DNA of 64,000 nucleotides, from positions 2,920,273-2,984,272 of the forward strand of contig NC_033640.1 in the NCBI RefSeq assembly GCF_001540865.1, given 5' to 3'. Under the pieces are notes generated by a model. The model did not search any database, was not told the origin of the DNA, and worked only from the letters and a program-made list of their open reading frames with translations. This DNA comes from Ananas comosus (taxonomy: Eukaryota > Streptophyta > Magnoliopsida > Poales > Bromeliaceae). A program made the position numbers and the translations under genes. Positions 23,343 to 36,368 of the stretch are shown one piece after another. How positions within the stretch are numbered: the stretch's first letter is position 1; every line of letters starts with the position of its first letter.

Positions 23343-23838
23343 TGTTGGCATTCGGTTAAATCGAATCGGGTGCGCCCATGATCGGGCTCGATCCGACGGT
23401 TATTATGTTGTCTAATTGAATTAGGATTAATCTCGCTTTTAATTGGAAAGCTAATTAGAGATAAATTCTAATCATATTAGGATAACAATTAATAACCGAT
23501 TTGACTTTATCTCTTACGTGCTTATTAGGATTTTGGAATCACTTATAAATATACGAGCGATCTCACATAAAAAAAAAAAAGAAAAAGAGAACATGAAAAC
23601 TAAGAGATAAACGTAGAAACCACATCCGCCATTAACCTATTATTCTAGAGGGTCTTGAATGGTGGATTAGAGATCGTGCTCGTTTGTAGTTCGATCCACC
23701 GCGAGTTTGGAGCGATAGAAGATTTTCAAGGACGATCCGAGGACACATGAATCAACCTCTACGATCTGGGCTCGTTGAGTTCTAACGCGAATCGCTTCCG
23801 CAAAAAGGTATGAACGAATATTTTCGCTGCATTCTACA
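23343..23838 (+). repeat. 3' LTR of the younger Copia
   Basis: 496 bases, TGTTGGCATT to TTCTACA, followed by the target duplication TATAT. It has small indels against the 5' LTR. Confidence 0.93.
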
Positions 23839-24466
23839 TATATGACGCAACCAAAGGTGTGGGGCTTTAAATGTGCAATTGGAGGCAAGGTGCAATGATC
23901 ATAAAAGGCATCTAATGGTCTGCTGAATTTAGAACACTTGAGGGAAGACGATTGATTAAATAAACGGCAGAACTTACGGCTTCTTCCCAGAGGTAAGATG
24001 GAACATTCCCACCATTAGCAATGATCTAGTAACCTCTAATAAATGCCTATTCTTCCTCTCAACAACTCCATTCTGCTGGGGGGTGTTAGGGCATGATGTT
24101 TGATGGATAATGCTAGAAGAGTCCATGACATTTTTTAATTCTTGCTGAAAATATCCCCTCTCCCCTGTTATCGGGTAAAACAACTTTTATGTGAGCCTGG
24201 AATTGAATAGTCACCATTTTATGAAAAAGGAGGAAGACTTTACACACATCACTCTTATGTTTTAGCAAATATAACCAAGTCTTCCTTGTGCAGTCATCAA
24301 CAAAGGTAACAAACCATCTTATTCCATTATGAAGGGGCAGCGGGGCAGGGTCCCAAACATCAGTATGTATAAGGGAGAAAGGTGTATTAACCTTAGTATT
24401 ATTCAAGGGAAAGATGGCTCATGGCTTTTAGCCATTATATATGTTTCACAATTAAAATATGAAGGA
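23839..24466 (-). pseudogene. Old Copia integrase core
   Basis: Minus-strand integrase of the older element. Reading leftwards: FNCETYIMAKSH (zinc-binding end), NTPFSLIHTDVWDPAP and FVTFVDDCTRKTWLYLL (24113-24406), then a frame change to [19 protein letters not shown] (23974-24183). The catalytic Asp and Glu regions are recognisable. The right-hand edge is the Helitron; the piece continues beyond it at 25933. Confidence 0.88.
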
Positions 24467-25932
24467 TCTATAGATATATTAATTTGGGAGTTCCTTCGAA
24501 GCCTCCCCGTGTTTGGCGGGGGCTTCGGCGGGACCCCCCCAGCGGGACCCCCTCCGGCCTTTCTCTCTATCTCTCTACTCTCTCTGCCCAGGCTCCCCAC
24601 GCTCTCTCGTCTCTCCAGGGCATTAGTGGCACCTCCTCAGCGCCACCGTCTCTTATGCTCTCACTCTCTCGCCACCTCGTCTGCCTTTCCCAGAGATCTC
24701 TCTCTCCCTATCCCCCCAACAGATCTCTTTCTCCCTCTGCTCTCTCTCTAAAAATCTCTGCTCCTCTCTCTGCGCGTGCGGGGGTCGCGGGCTGCCCGCA
24801 GCATGACAGCTCCGCCGTCGCCCACGATAAGCAAGTCGCCCAAAGTTATATATCGAAACATAGGCCTACTCTTCATCTCTCATGCGATATCTCTCTCTCT
24901 CTCCCTCTCTCACATCGCGTGCGCGCGAACCCGCACCGGCGGGTGCGCGCTCAACACCCCTCTCTCTTCTCCCTTGGCAGGCGCAGCGTGGGCTCGACCG
25001 CGCGCCTCGGCGCGTGCGAGCGAGCCGCGCCGGCGGGCGCGCGCTCCCCCCTCCTTACGCTCCCCCCCCCTCTTCTCGTCCGCCACCCATCTCTCCCTGC
25101 CTGCTTTTCCTCTTCCCAGCCCCCCCGGCTCTCTTCTCTCTTCGTCTCTCTCATCAATGCCTCTATCCTCTCCGCGATCCATTCCACTCATTCTTCTCGT
25201 CCATCTCTCCTTTACACGAGACAGGCCTCTTACTTCTTCCGTCCTGAGCTACTCTCGTCATATCTCTCTTCCCAGAGCGGGCGGGCGGCGCGGGAGAGTG
25301 CGGCCGAGCGGGAGCAGGCGGGGGTGCGGTCGAGCGGGTGCAGGCGTGGTGGGCATAGGGGCCAGCGGGCGAGCGGACGTAGGCGCGGCGGGCGCTGGCG
25401 AGTAAGCACGGGGCGGGGCGGAGCGTAGCGCAGTCGCGCAGCGGGGCGCGAGCGCGCGTGGGTTAGGCCCAGCCGAGGCAGAGAGGAGAGGGATTTTATT
25501 TTATTTATTTTTTTGCCTCTTTCTTTAATTTTTTTCCTCTTAATTTATGGAATAAAAAAAACGCAGGAGTGTGGGGCGACTCGCGGTGTGGCGCGGACGC
25601 GCTGGAGCACGGGGCGGGGCGCGGCGTGGCGCGGACACTGCTCTCTCTCAGGGTCGGCGCGTGAGCGGGGAGGGAGCAGCGTTTTTTTTTTCCCTCTTTC
25701 TTTTTTTTTTCCTCTCTGCTCTCTTCAATCTTCAAATTATTTTGTATTCCTCTCTATTTAAATAACTTTTATTATTTCTTTCTCTCTCTTCTATTTTTTA
25801 AAGTTTAAAATTTAAAATTAGATTTGAAAATTTAAAAATTTAAACTTAAATTTTAAAAAAGTGAATGATATTTGTCAAAATTATTTTTAAAAATGCATAA
25901 ATTTCTCGCAGCAAAGCGCGGGCCTTCACTAG
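24467..25932 (+). mobile_element. Non-autonomous Helitron
   Basis: Begins TCTATAGATAT and ends GCGCGGGCCTTCACTAG, with a CTAG terminus preceded by a GC-rich tract of the plant Helitron type. It lies exactly between an A (24466) and a T (25933) with no target duplication, as Helitrons do. The host is the old Copia integrase: removing the element rejoins LFPSLFYNY to PSYFNCETYIMA. The 1466-bp interior is very rich in CT tracts and GC. It has no Rep/helicase, so it depends on another copy. The long frames within it are low-complexity and unlikely to be genes. Confidence 0.87.
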
Positions 25933-26345
25933 TTATAATTATAAAACAGTGACGGGAACAATTTTCTAAGGTAACCAATGGAAGGATGTCCTAATCGCCT
26001 ATGCCATAGCCAAATTATTTTTTTATTTTTATGCTGCAAAGTGTCACTCATAATGTGGGCCTGAAATTCTCCATTTGTGTGCTGAAAGTCGCCATCTAGA
26101 TAGTACAAACCTCCACTCCTTTTACCACTGCCAATCTTCCCCTTGGTATGGATATTTTGTAAAACACAATGAGTTGGAAAGAATATGACAACAAAATTGT
26201 GAGACTTGGTTAATTGGCTGACTGAGAAAAGATTGCAATTTAGTAAAGGAACGAACAAAACATCATAAATGGATAATGAAGGTGAAACAAGAACAGTACC
26301 CACTCATGCAACTGGGGAAGAAATACCATTTGCATTAGAAAAATA
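25933..26345 (-). pseudogene. Old Copia pre-integrase domain
   Basis: Minus-strand segment with the end of the protease and pre-integrase region. VLFVPLLNCNLFSVSQLTK is followed by LWHRRLGHPSIGYLRKLF, the conserved H-x-RLGH zinc-binding start of Copia integrase. The piece ends where similarity stops, near 26345; gag and the 5' LTR are not found beyond. It joins 23839-24466 across the Helitron. Confidence 0.88.
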
Positions 26346-28075
26346 ATTTTAATTACTAATAGCTCTTCATTTCGAAAAATTCTAGAATGCAACGGGTATA
26401 TTAGTGACGTGGCGTAACAAACCAATCAAATTAATCCTTTTAAGAATATATGTCCCATCATGATTGTAAAAAAGTATTTTTATTGTACTTTTATTTGAAA
26501 AAAAGGAATGTGATTGGCTTGTTATTGATGACGTGGTGCAAGTGTGACAGTGTAGAATTCCTCCTTCATTTCTCCTACACTCTTTGTCTTTCTTTTTTTT
26601 TTCCTATCCAACTTTATTTATGTTTCATTAAACATATTATTCCTTATATTTTATATTTATAGTTTTATAAACTTATCTAATTAATTATGGGTCCATACAA
26701 AATAAATTATATATAGATATTGTGATAAAACTACTCAATGAAATATTGTTAATATATAGAATAAATTAAATTACACTTTTGATCCTCAAACTTTGAGGCG
26801 GGTGACACTTAAGTCCTCAAGCTTTAATTAATTACAATTATTGGCTCAAATTATGTAATATATGATATTTTAGTCTAAATTATAGCAATATCCCATTTGA
26901 GAATGCAACAATAATTAAAATGTCACATTACTTCGATATTAGTGATTTATCCATATTTATTTAAAAAAGTTAGGTTGGTGGATTGGCCCCAAACTATTGA
27001 GAAAGTTCGAGAAGTGAAGTGTCAGCACATTATGTTTTAATGATTTTAATCATTTAATAATTACATTGTTAGTCATTTAGTAATACATGTATAATTGTTA
27101 GTTAGTGAATTACTGCATGTTATAAAAATTTATTTCACACGTGAATTATCATAAATAATTTTTAATTAAATTAATTTAATTGTACACGGCAAGTGCACCA
27201 TTTCTATAAATATATTGTATGAACCCATCTATTTTTTTAATAATAAATATCGTAAAATTAAGATTTGAACCAATGAGAGCTTGTATATGTCTACTAAAAT
27301 TTTGAACGCAACTATTGCATTATAAACCAACTCTAAAATATGCATTAAACATAAATTTCTATAGTATAATGAAATTATTTGAATATTTTATATTATATAT
27401 ATTATATTATATTATATTTTACAGCACGAATTATTAAATGCTCCATCAATCATCTAATATTATGAACAGTGTATGGAGCATTGGTGTGCACTACCGGATG
27501 GAAGTAAAGATTTCTCATCTCTCTTGGAATTATGTGTGTATTGCATAAAGCATTCTCTATATCAGATGTATATGTATATATACACCACTTGCTTAAAACT
27601 TTTTGATAGGGATTTTAAAATTAATTTATCAAACATTAGGCTTTGTGTATATTCAATTAAATTTTGACATTAGAATACTAGTCATCTAATATAAGTTGTG
27701 GTGTATAGAGTATTAATATACAGCCGGTGCATGAAATTATTTTTTCTGTCTCCAATCAATTTTAACAGGGTGAAGACATCCCTGTCTATTTCTTCAATTT
27801 GACATAAGTACTCAAACTTTTATTTTTTAGTAAAAAAAATATTTATAAAATAGCTATTAAAACTATTAAGTTTTATTGAATTTTTTTAAAAAAATTATAT
27901 AACAATTTAAATCTACAAATACTGAAAGTTAAGAATATATTAATAAAAAGAGATTATTCTTTACGATTGTGTATAAGACTACTAAATAGATTTTTTATAT
28001 TTCTTTTGTTGTAATTTTTTTTAATTCTAAAATTTAAATAACTATATATCTTCATTGATTGAAAAGATACCTACA
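26346..28075. other. AT-rich intergenic region downstream of the invertase
   Basis: No gene recognised. A diverged dispersed repeat of the type 'cctcaaactttgagg...gtcctcaa' lies near 26771-26900 and has a loose relative near 63700. The part next to 28076 should contain the invertase 3' UTR, but no clear poly(A) signal was found. Confidence 0.5.
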
Positions 28076-31000
28076 CTAGTTTTCATTAATTTTGGCCTTT
28101 CTCATATTCCATGCTTTCAGTGTCAAAATCTTGACAGTAGTAGAGCCATTGTTGAATGCATGTAGGTGAGTGCTGCCTGTACAGAGGGCCTCAGGGTAAA
28201 CCCTAGCTGTGATGCACCCTCTCCCACCTCCACCAAAGCTCTCTATCACTGAATGATCAATCTGCTTATTGTTACAAAGAAATAATAACAATAATGAGAA
28301 AGATAAGAATATGTCTCATCACCCTAATTTAGTGGGAGATCAATGTTTAAAAAATAAAAAATGAAGATAAAAATTTATGGAGACCTCCTCAACTGTAGAC
28401 CAATTTTGAAACAAGCCCCTCAACTTTACTATTTTATATGCATTCCCTTAAGCTTCTTTTTTTTTTTTTCTACTTTAATGACTCTTTTAACTGTTACCAG
28501 TTGATTAATTGTCGTATTATTATTTTAAAAACTGGTCAAAACTATTACCAATGAATTCGCGAAAATTTCTAATTTATTTGTCTAATTAAAATCACTTAGA
28601 TGCAAATAATCAATAGAGTTACCAAATTCGGGTGTAATTTCGAATTTATCTATAGATGTGGTGATCTCCGTACTTTTTTTTAAATAAAAAGAAAAAAAAA
28701 AAAAAAAGAAGGATCCTCTAGCTAACTTACCAAAGTTCTAAGAGATATCCTCCTTTCTTTCTGAAGATCTACTACATCTAAGAAACCTCCATATGTTGGT
28801 TTGTACAGTCCTGGCCTTAAAGAGGACCTGTTTTAGGGAAATACAAATTAGAATCATTAGGATGTATGTATGGTTCGGTTTCGTCTGACTAGAGTTTTCA
28901 AACAAGTACTGTTTGAGTAAAGATGTTTGTCGAAAAAAATAAATATTTCCATATAATTAAATGCATGATGATTGTGCTAGAATTTAAGTTTTAAGTTCAG
29001 GCTTTGGTTGCGATGAATCAAAATGCAACCAAAATATGATCGAAATCTCACCCCAAAAGCAATTACTACAGACATGCATGTATTTGTAGTGTTTAATTGT
29101 TGTGTTATATACATCCTCCTATTTACTCTTCACTTGTCCATCGTTAATTATTTATCTACACATTCATTATAAGTTGTAAGTGTGTCGATTACATATATAT
29201 TTCCTACAGAAAAAGATATATTGCGTTTGAAGTATACAGTTTTTCTCCCTTTTTTTTTTTTTTTTTTTTTTTTTTGGTCAAACTTAATGTAGCTATTGTC
29301 TAGTTTAAATATGTATTTGCCAATAGAGAAAAATTAATTGCTTTCCATAGGTGAGAAAATTATTATGAAAATGCTATTTCTTCTAAAAATATAAAGAGAA
29401 TTTATCTAGGAAGATGCTTCTCTTCATTAAGTTTTTATATTTGTGGTCCTGCGACCGTGCTAACTGCATATGTGTTCTAAATCTTTTTAAGTTGGTAAGC
29501 CATAATATATGAGTTGTGCAATATTCAAGTCCCATGTTCGTGTCCGTGCAATTTAGAATTTAAAAGACTGAGTTGAAATGACCTTATACTAAAAAAAAAA
29601 AAGAAAGATAAAAAATAAGAAAATAATAATAATAAGTATAGGGAAAACTTCAAAAACCTCCCTTGTGGTTTCAATTTTTTTCACTTTAGTACCCTGTGGT
29701 TTAAAATGTATCAAATAAGTATCCTGTGGTTTCTCACTTTATCACTTTAGTACCCTGTGGTTTAAAGTGTATCAAGTTAGTTACCCTGTGGTTTTGCACT
29801 TTATCACTTTCGTATCCTGTGGTTTTAATTTTGTATCAAGTTAGTACCCTGTGGTTTTTTAAATCATAGGGTACTAAAGTGATAAAGTGTGAAACCACAG
29901 GGTACTAAAGTGATAAAGTGCAAAACCACAGGGTACTAACTTGATACACTTTAAACCACAGGGTACTAAAGTGATANTAAAGTGAGAAACCACAGGGTAC
30001 TAACTTGATACACTTTAAACCACATGGTACTAAAGTGATAAAATGAGAAACCACAGGGTACTAACTTGATACACCTTAAGCCACAGGGTACTAAAATAAA
30101 AAAGTGTGAAACTACGGGGTGTTTTTTGAAGTTTTCCCATAAGTATATATACCTTCTTTGATCTGAGCACATTAAAACCATGTAATTGTTCTGAGACCTG
30201 TAAACTCTGAAATATACAGCAGTATGCTCCACCAGGTCATCAGAAGCCAAAAGCAGAAGCCCGAAAGGCCCAACTCCACCAGGAGCAGAGGCACTTTGTT
30301 CCTCACAGAGCTTCTGGGGATCAAGAAGCCAATTGGGATCCAATGGCTCAGCTCTCTCCAGGCTGTGCAGCTCAAACTCTGCTTCCACATCTGCTTGTGA
30401 GGCCTTTTTAAGTTCTCTAACCTCAGACACAGCTCCTGTGTTAAGCTCTATGTCTTGTAAATGGACTTCATCTGTTCTGAGAGATTCAACCTCTTCAATA
30501 GGCCACTGCAGAAGCTGCTTCCCACTACTGTCCAACCAAACAGTTCTTGGAATTGTCTAAAAAGCCATCGGAAAAGTTTCAGAAGAGTGAAAGAGTCGAG
30601 AACAAGTGAAACAACTGTTATCGTCCTTAAAAGCTTAAACTTATAGAAAGCAATGCTTTCGAAATTTTATATTTAAACATTTCTTCAATGTTTGCGGTTG
30701 GGACTTTCTGATTGATCCGATACAGGGAACCGTTCCTTTAGAATCTTGGTATCCAAAAAGGACAAAAATTTTACAGGTACGATCCTTACGGTGCGACAGT
30801 CTCATCTGTCGTCCATTATACTTTGAGATTTGTATAGTTCATACGATGGATCGATAGATGAGATTGTCCCAATTTGAGGATCGTCCCAATAAAATTTTTT
30901 GTTTATCCAAAAGAGCTATCTAACAGAGAACGGTTCAAAATTGTAGTTTGCAAAATGTAACTGATATTCTACCTTGAAACATGCACCGTACTGTTTGAAC

Positions 31001-32165
31001 GCGTATTAACAAAGACACTCAGAGCACGTGTTTGGTTCGATAGCGTTTTATTTGGAATGAGAATCAAAATGATTTGACTTTTGTTTGCTTGAAGGAAATT
31101 CTAGCTAGTTTTTATTCTCACTTCAAGATGAAATATGAATCGTCTGGTCCTTTCATTTTACATGCCGATTCCAATCGCGAGCCAAAAACAATTTGGCTTA
31201 GCTTTTAGAATAGCTTTTTGTGATTGTGCTTTAATTAAAGAGTAGTCTAGTGCTTGGCAAATGACTGTAATTAGAAGTTGAGATCACTTACATGAATGCC
31301 GGCCCATCCCTTTGCAACATCGTCGGATGCGCTATCGGACTCGTTCGACCACGCGAACAAAATCCTCCGGTGTTTCTGCGAATCGAAGAACGACTTCGAC
31401 GCATAAAAATTCCCAAAATCGATCCTCCCCCACAACCGATAATCGTTTGCCGCATTATTCGGCACGAAAATATCCCTCTCCTTATCATACTTTCCTAGCA
31501 TGTAATAATCCATCAAAGTCTCCCTCAGACTCATCTTTAACACATATTTAGTCTCACCGCCGTCTCCATCCGCCACCGCAAGATAAAAATCCGGGCACTC
31601 CCACACGCCGGAGGCACTAGAAGAGTGTAATGGATCTTTAGCCCTAATCCAATGAACAAAATCAATACTTTTGTAAAGGATTGCCGCGCCCTTTCCTCCC
31701 AATTCGGCCCCTACGGCTATTCGCCACAAACCGTCCTTCCCAACCCAACCAGTTGTTGGGTCCCTAAACTCAGTTGAGTTCAAGTCACCAACCGGTTGGA
31801 TTAATGGATTGTATGTCGGTTTGGTCCATTTCCTAAGATACGGGTCGGTTAGGTTAACGGGATATGCGATATTTTGGACCTCGCGGTTGTTGGAGTCAAT
31901 ACCAGTGTAGAGGACGACAGGACGATCGCGTGCTAGTATGGTAGTTGAACCGGACCAGCACCCGTTATTGTCGGAGGGGGTTGTCCGTTCCAATGCTGGT
32001 TCGAGTCGGATCCAGTTGATTAGGTCGGTCGAGACTGAGTGAGCCCAGATTATGTTGCCCCATAGGGATCCATTAGGGTTGTATTGGTAGAAGAGGTGGT
32101 AGATTCCTTTGTAGTACATTGGTCCTGGTTTCAGTTGGGGCAAAGTCACTTACACTACTTTAATA

Positions 32166-32202
<37 letters not shown>

Positions 32203-32904
32203 AGTGCATACCATTTGGATCTTGATGTTGTTTTCAAGGGTTAGCATTGGTTGAGATTGAGTAAGGCATGCAACAAGAGAAGAATATTAGACACTGGTGC
32301 CTCTATATATGCATAGTGATCTACTTAAATTTTAGCTTTGTACTGGTATATAGAAAAATATTGAAAGGCCCTCAAACACTTTTGTGTTCTTTGTATTCTT
32401 TTTAATGTATCCTATGCTCAAGATTAATTTGAAACATGTTATACTTAAATTTAAAACACATTTATGTTGAGAAAAAATCCCTGTATTCCTTTGAAATTTT
32501 CCAATCAAAATTAAGCAAGAAAACTAAGTATGGAAATTGCTGAGAATATTTATTCTTTGTCAAGTGAGAAATTGTACAAACATAACATCAATTTATGTCA
32601 TTTATCTTTCAATTTGTTATGATTAGAACAACTAACTGGTCAAAATTAGAGGCCATGTACAATTTAAGTATGAAATAACATAACAATAATGCAGAATAAA
32701 ATTTATGAAGAGAATTACATTACCATTAATCCAGTTCTTAGGAGGTTGGAAGTGGTAGGCAGTTCTATATTGCTTGCTCACAATAGAATTCACCTTTGGA
32801 GATTGTGGGCACAAGAAAACTCTCTGATTAGCCTCGACTTCGCCGTTTTCGAAGAAAAGAGAGAAATACAGGAAAAGAAAGAAGAACGAGACGGCGACAG
32901 CCAT
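28076..32904 (-). CDS. CWINV: Cell-wall beta-fructofuranosidase (acid invertase, GH32)
   Basis: Hydrolyses sucrose to glucose and fructose in the cell wall. Six exons: 32904-32724, 32220-32212, 32124-31292, 30556-30153, 28826-28730 (one base of uncertainty at the edges) and 28261-28076. Together they give about 570 codons with consistent phases and GT...AG junctions. Exon 1 encodes a hydrophobic signal peptide (about residues 1-26) and ends NWIN. The 9-base exon 2 supplies DPN, completing the NDPNG nucleophile motif. Exon 3 has YHLFYQYNP, FRDP and WECPDF; Pro rather than Val in WECPDF marks the cell-wall class, and Glu there is the acid/base catalyst. Exon 5 encodes SSLRPGLYKPTYGGFLDV and exon 6 IDHSVIESFGGGG. 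No break was found. A 498-bp MITE sits in intron 4. Confidence 0.93.
29641..30138. mobile_element. Fold-back Mutator-like MITE in invertase intron 4
   Basis: The ends GGGAAAACTTCAAAAA and TTTTTGAAGTTTTCCC are perfect complements. A perfect 9-bp duplication, ATAAGTATA, flanks it (29632-29640 and 30139-30147). Both arms are built from repeats of a TTTAGTACCCTGTGGTTT-type unit, so almost the whole 498 bases can fold on itself. An N at 29977 lies in the right arm. It ends only 13 bases from the intron's GT donor at 30152-30151. Confidence 0.9.
32170..32200. repeat. (GA)n microsatellite in invertase intron 2
   Basis: Perfect GA repeat, CT on the coding strand, ending 75 or fewer bases from the exon 3 acceptor of the 87-base intron. 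It may serve as part of the pyrimidine-rich region. Confidence 0.9.
32212..32220 (-). other. 9-nucleotide mini-exon of the invertase
   Basis: ATCCAAATG lies between an AAG acceptor and a GTATGC donor. Phase 1 at both sides lets it complete NDPNG exactly. This tiny exon is a known conserved feature of plant acid invertase genes. Confidence 0.9.
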
Positions 32905-33858
32905 GAATTATTGCCAAGAAAAAAGAGTGGAGAAGAAGAAGACGACTTTGAATGACTAGTGGTTAATTCCTAAGTATTAAAATGATATGGCGAGTTGCCT
33001 TAGATAATAAATCCAAATAAAGAAGTAAGACCATGCTGAATATAAACTACAATCACCCAATTAGAAGAGAACCGTTTAATTACTATACTCTTTTTAAGGA
33101 AGTTTAGCATTGCTTATAAGTTACGGAGACTTGCAAGAAATTGTTGCTGGGACCTTGTCGCCATCTTTTTATAGATATGTGTTCCCTTTTAACTTGTCAT
33201 CTTTATAAATGATATGGTACTTGGATTAGGTCTACAAATAATTTCGCCTCACTTTCCACCCTCTGATAACTTTCTTTGTTTTTTTTACTAGAAATATATA
33301 AGGGATGAAACCAACATCTTTGTCCAGATCAGTAATATTTTATTTGATATAATTATTTTTTATTATGATTAAAAGTTAGAAGTGTGACTAAATGTCTGGA
33401 ATAGAATATCATATTCAGCTTTCGAATTATTTTTTCAAAAAAAAAAAAAATATTTATTTTGTACATAAAAAAATGCAACCCTAACAAATTACGAACGTCA
33501 AAACCTTTCAAAATGCAAAAATCAAATTTTCTTAATGAAAAAGAATTTTGTTAGCGTGAAAACCTCTTGTACTTGTGTGCACACTTTGGTCATTAAATAT
33601 GTAAAACAAATTCGATGGTCCATAGCAGGGCATCTTCTTTACTTGTGCAAGAGATTGAAGAGAGAATCTCTGAGAGAGACAGCATAAGAACAAAAGAAAA
33701 CCGTCCAATTGAAAAGGAGAACGTGGCAACACTGCCGCCGCCCCCGTCCAATCCTCCAAGTGGAGGGCGATATTTACTTCTACTAGTCTTCGCAATGCCA
33801 CCGCCCCACTCCAATCCTCCTGTTGAGGACGATATCGATATTTACTTCCACCAGTCTC

Positions 33859-33913
<55 letters not shown>

Positions 33914-33969
33914 CTATATTTTTAAAAGTATCAAATTATTGGTGCTTGTAGATTTTTAGTCATTGGATT
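32905..33969. other. Invertase upstream region
   Basis: Holds the presumed 5' UTR and promoter of the invertase. Further upstream lie an imperfect 65-base tandem duplication with CCGCC..CCAATCCTCC (33736-33860) and a (TA)n microsatellite (33864-33911). No coding gene is supported. Confidence 0.5.
33165..33174 (-). promoter_or_regulatory. Candidate TATA box of the invertase gene
   Basis: CTATAAAAAG on the minus strand lies 261-270 bases upstream of the start codon, which would imply a 5' UTR of about 230 bases. The sequence between it and the ATG is CT-rich near the start codon. Another TATATA lies near 33294, so the choice is tentative. Confidence 0.4.
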
Positions 33970-35275
<1,306 letters not shown>

Positions 35276-35299
35276 CTATATATATATATATATATATCC

Positions 35300-35835
35300 G
35301 GCTACTATACTCTTATGAGTACGATCACATTCATACTCATAAGTCGTTTTCGATGATAGAGCTTCCGAATCGACGATCCATACCGTTAAACATTTTTTAG
35401 AGCATTTAAAACTTCTGGAAATTAAATTTTATAATATTTCGATATCATTTACCTTACGATCAATAGCTCACAAAATTGATAATTTTTAACAGCCGGTATG
35501 TGATACTTGCTAGTTTAACGGTGTAAACGAATCGGAATAGCTTAAATTTTTGATAGAAAAGTCTATTCATTACCTAGATAAAGATCAATAACCCCGATCT
35601 TAAATTGAAGGATCCGATCATCCATTTTTAGGACGTCGTTCAATTTTGACTGTTCATTTTATATATGTTTGATGGATTTTATAATGATTTCGAAAAGTTA
35701 TGAAATTTATTTTCTAGTAGAAGTTTCAAATAATCTAGATCATGTTTAATGGTGTGGATCGTCGATTCGGAAGCCCGAACATCGAAAATAACTTATGAGT
35801 ACGAAGAGCTCTATACTCATAAGAGTATAGTAGCC
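35300..35835. mobile_element. Fold-back MITE, copy 3
   Basis: Begins GGCTACTATACTCTTATGAG and ends with the complement CTCATAAGAGTATAGTAGCC. The internal ATCGACGATCC..ACCGTTAAAC block is shared with the other copies, but the outermost motif differs. It is bounded by TA repeats on the left and CT repeats on the right. Confidence 0.82.
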
Positions 35836-35836
35836 T

Positions 35837-35900
<64 letters not shown>

Positions 35901-36308
35901 GAGAGACGATGGAGATGGGTGAGAGAGAGAGAGAGAGAGCGGGGGCCGAGGACGAGGGGGCGAGGCGATGGAGCGACGGAGAAGAGGAGAAAGGGAGGGG
36001 AGGGATGGATAGAGGACGGACGGCGATGGAGGTTTGGAGAGAGACCGCCTGAGACCCCGGGAGGAAGAGGATTAGAGGGAGAGGAGAGAGGAGGAGTTGA
36101 GCTAGAATACTCTCAAAAACATCATGAAGGTGGCATTTTTGAATTTTTAGCTATTGGATGGAAAAATGTGAGATTGAGATGATGTTGGTAGGTGGTGGTA
36201 GATAGAATAATGTTTGATCAAAAATTATTAGTAATCAAGGAGTAGATCCAAGACTAGAAACTTAGAAGCACCAAGGGGATGGTGCTTCTAAAGTATTCTA
36301 GCTCTTCA

Positions 36309-36365
<57 letters not shown>
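35836..36365. other. CT/TA/GA microsatellites and purine-rich spacer
   Basis: CT then TA repeats (35838-35895) and a GA-rich stretch with short low-complexity frames (35896-36180). A short AT-rich piece follows, then a (TA)n tract (about 36313-36365) that is the target of the next Gypsy element. Confidence 0.6.

Positions 36366-36368
<3 letters not shown>

Larger units (their letters stand above)
14092..23838 (+). mobile_element. Younger Copia LTR retrotransposon
   Basis: A complete plus-strand element with two LTRs that begin TGTTGGCATT and end TTCTACA. It is flanked by the perfect 5-bp duplication TATAT at 14087-14091 and 23839-23843. Internal order is primer-binding site, gag with CCHC knuckle, pre-integrase, integrase, RT and RNase H, which is the Copia order. 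The two LTRs differ at many positions and every domain has stops or shifts, so the copy is old and defective. It is inserted in the integrase-linker region of the older minus-strand Copia. Its own primer-binding site is interrupted by a Gypsy solo LTR. Confidence 0.93.
5865..26345 (-). mobile_element. Old Copia element, host of the nested tower
   Basis: One minus-strand Copia element can be reassembled in order from right to left: pre-integrase domain (25933-26345), integrase (23839-24466), integrase-RT linker (13762-14091 and 8406-8547), RT and RNase H (6010-7766), polypurine tract and LTR end (near 6009). Each break is explained by a separate inserted element with a clean boundary or target duplication: hAT, CACTA, a younger Copia and a Helitron. 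Gag and the upstream LTR are missing to the right of about 26345. Stops and frameshifts show it has been inactive for a long time. The LTR's left limit is uncertain. Confidence 0.8.

Noticed and set aside
24484..25428. Long open frame of more than 300 codons in the Helitron
   Set aside because: CT/GC low-complexity sequence with overlapping frames on both strands; no domain recognisable.
29700..30120. CRISPR-like regular repeats
   Set aside because: Units are inverted in the second half, spacers are not unique, and the whole is a MITE in a plant intron.
29966..30152. Extension of invertase exon 4 into intron 4 as coding sequence
   Set aside because: It runs past a GT donor into the MITE; the family continues at 28826.
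31288..31551. Extra frames over invertase exon 3
   Set aside because: Shadows of the real exon, which has the GH32 motifs and splice sites.
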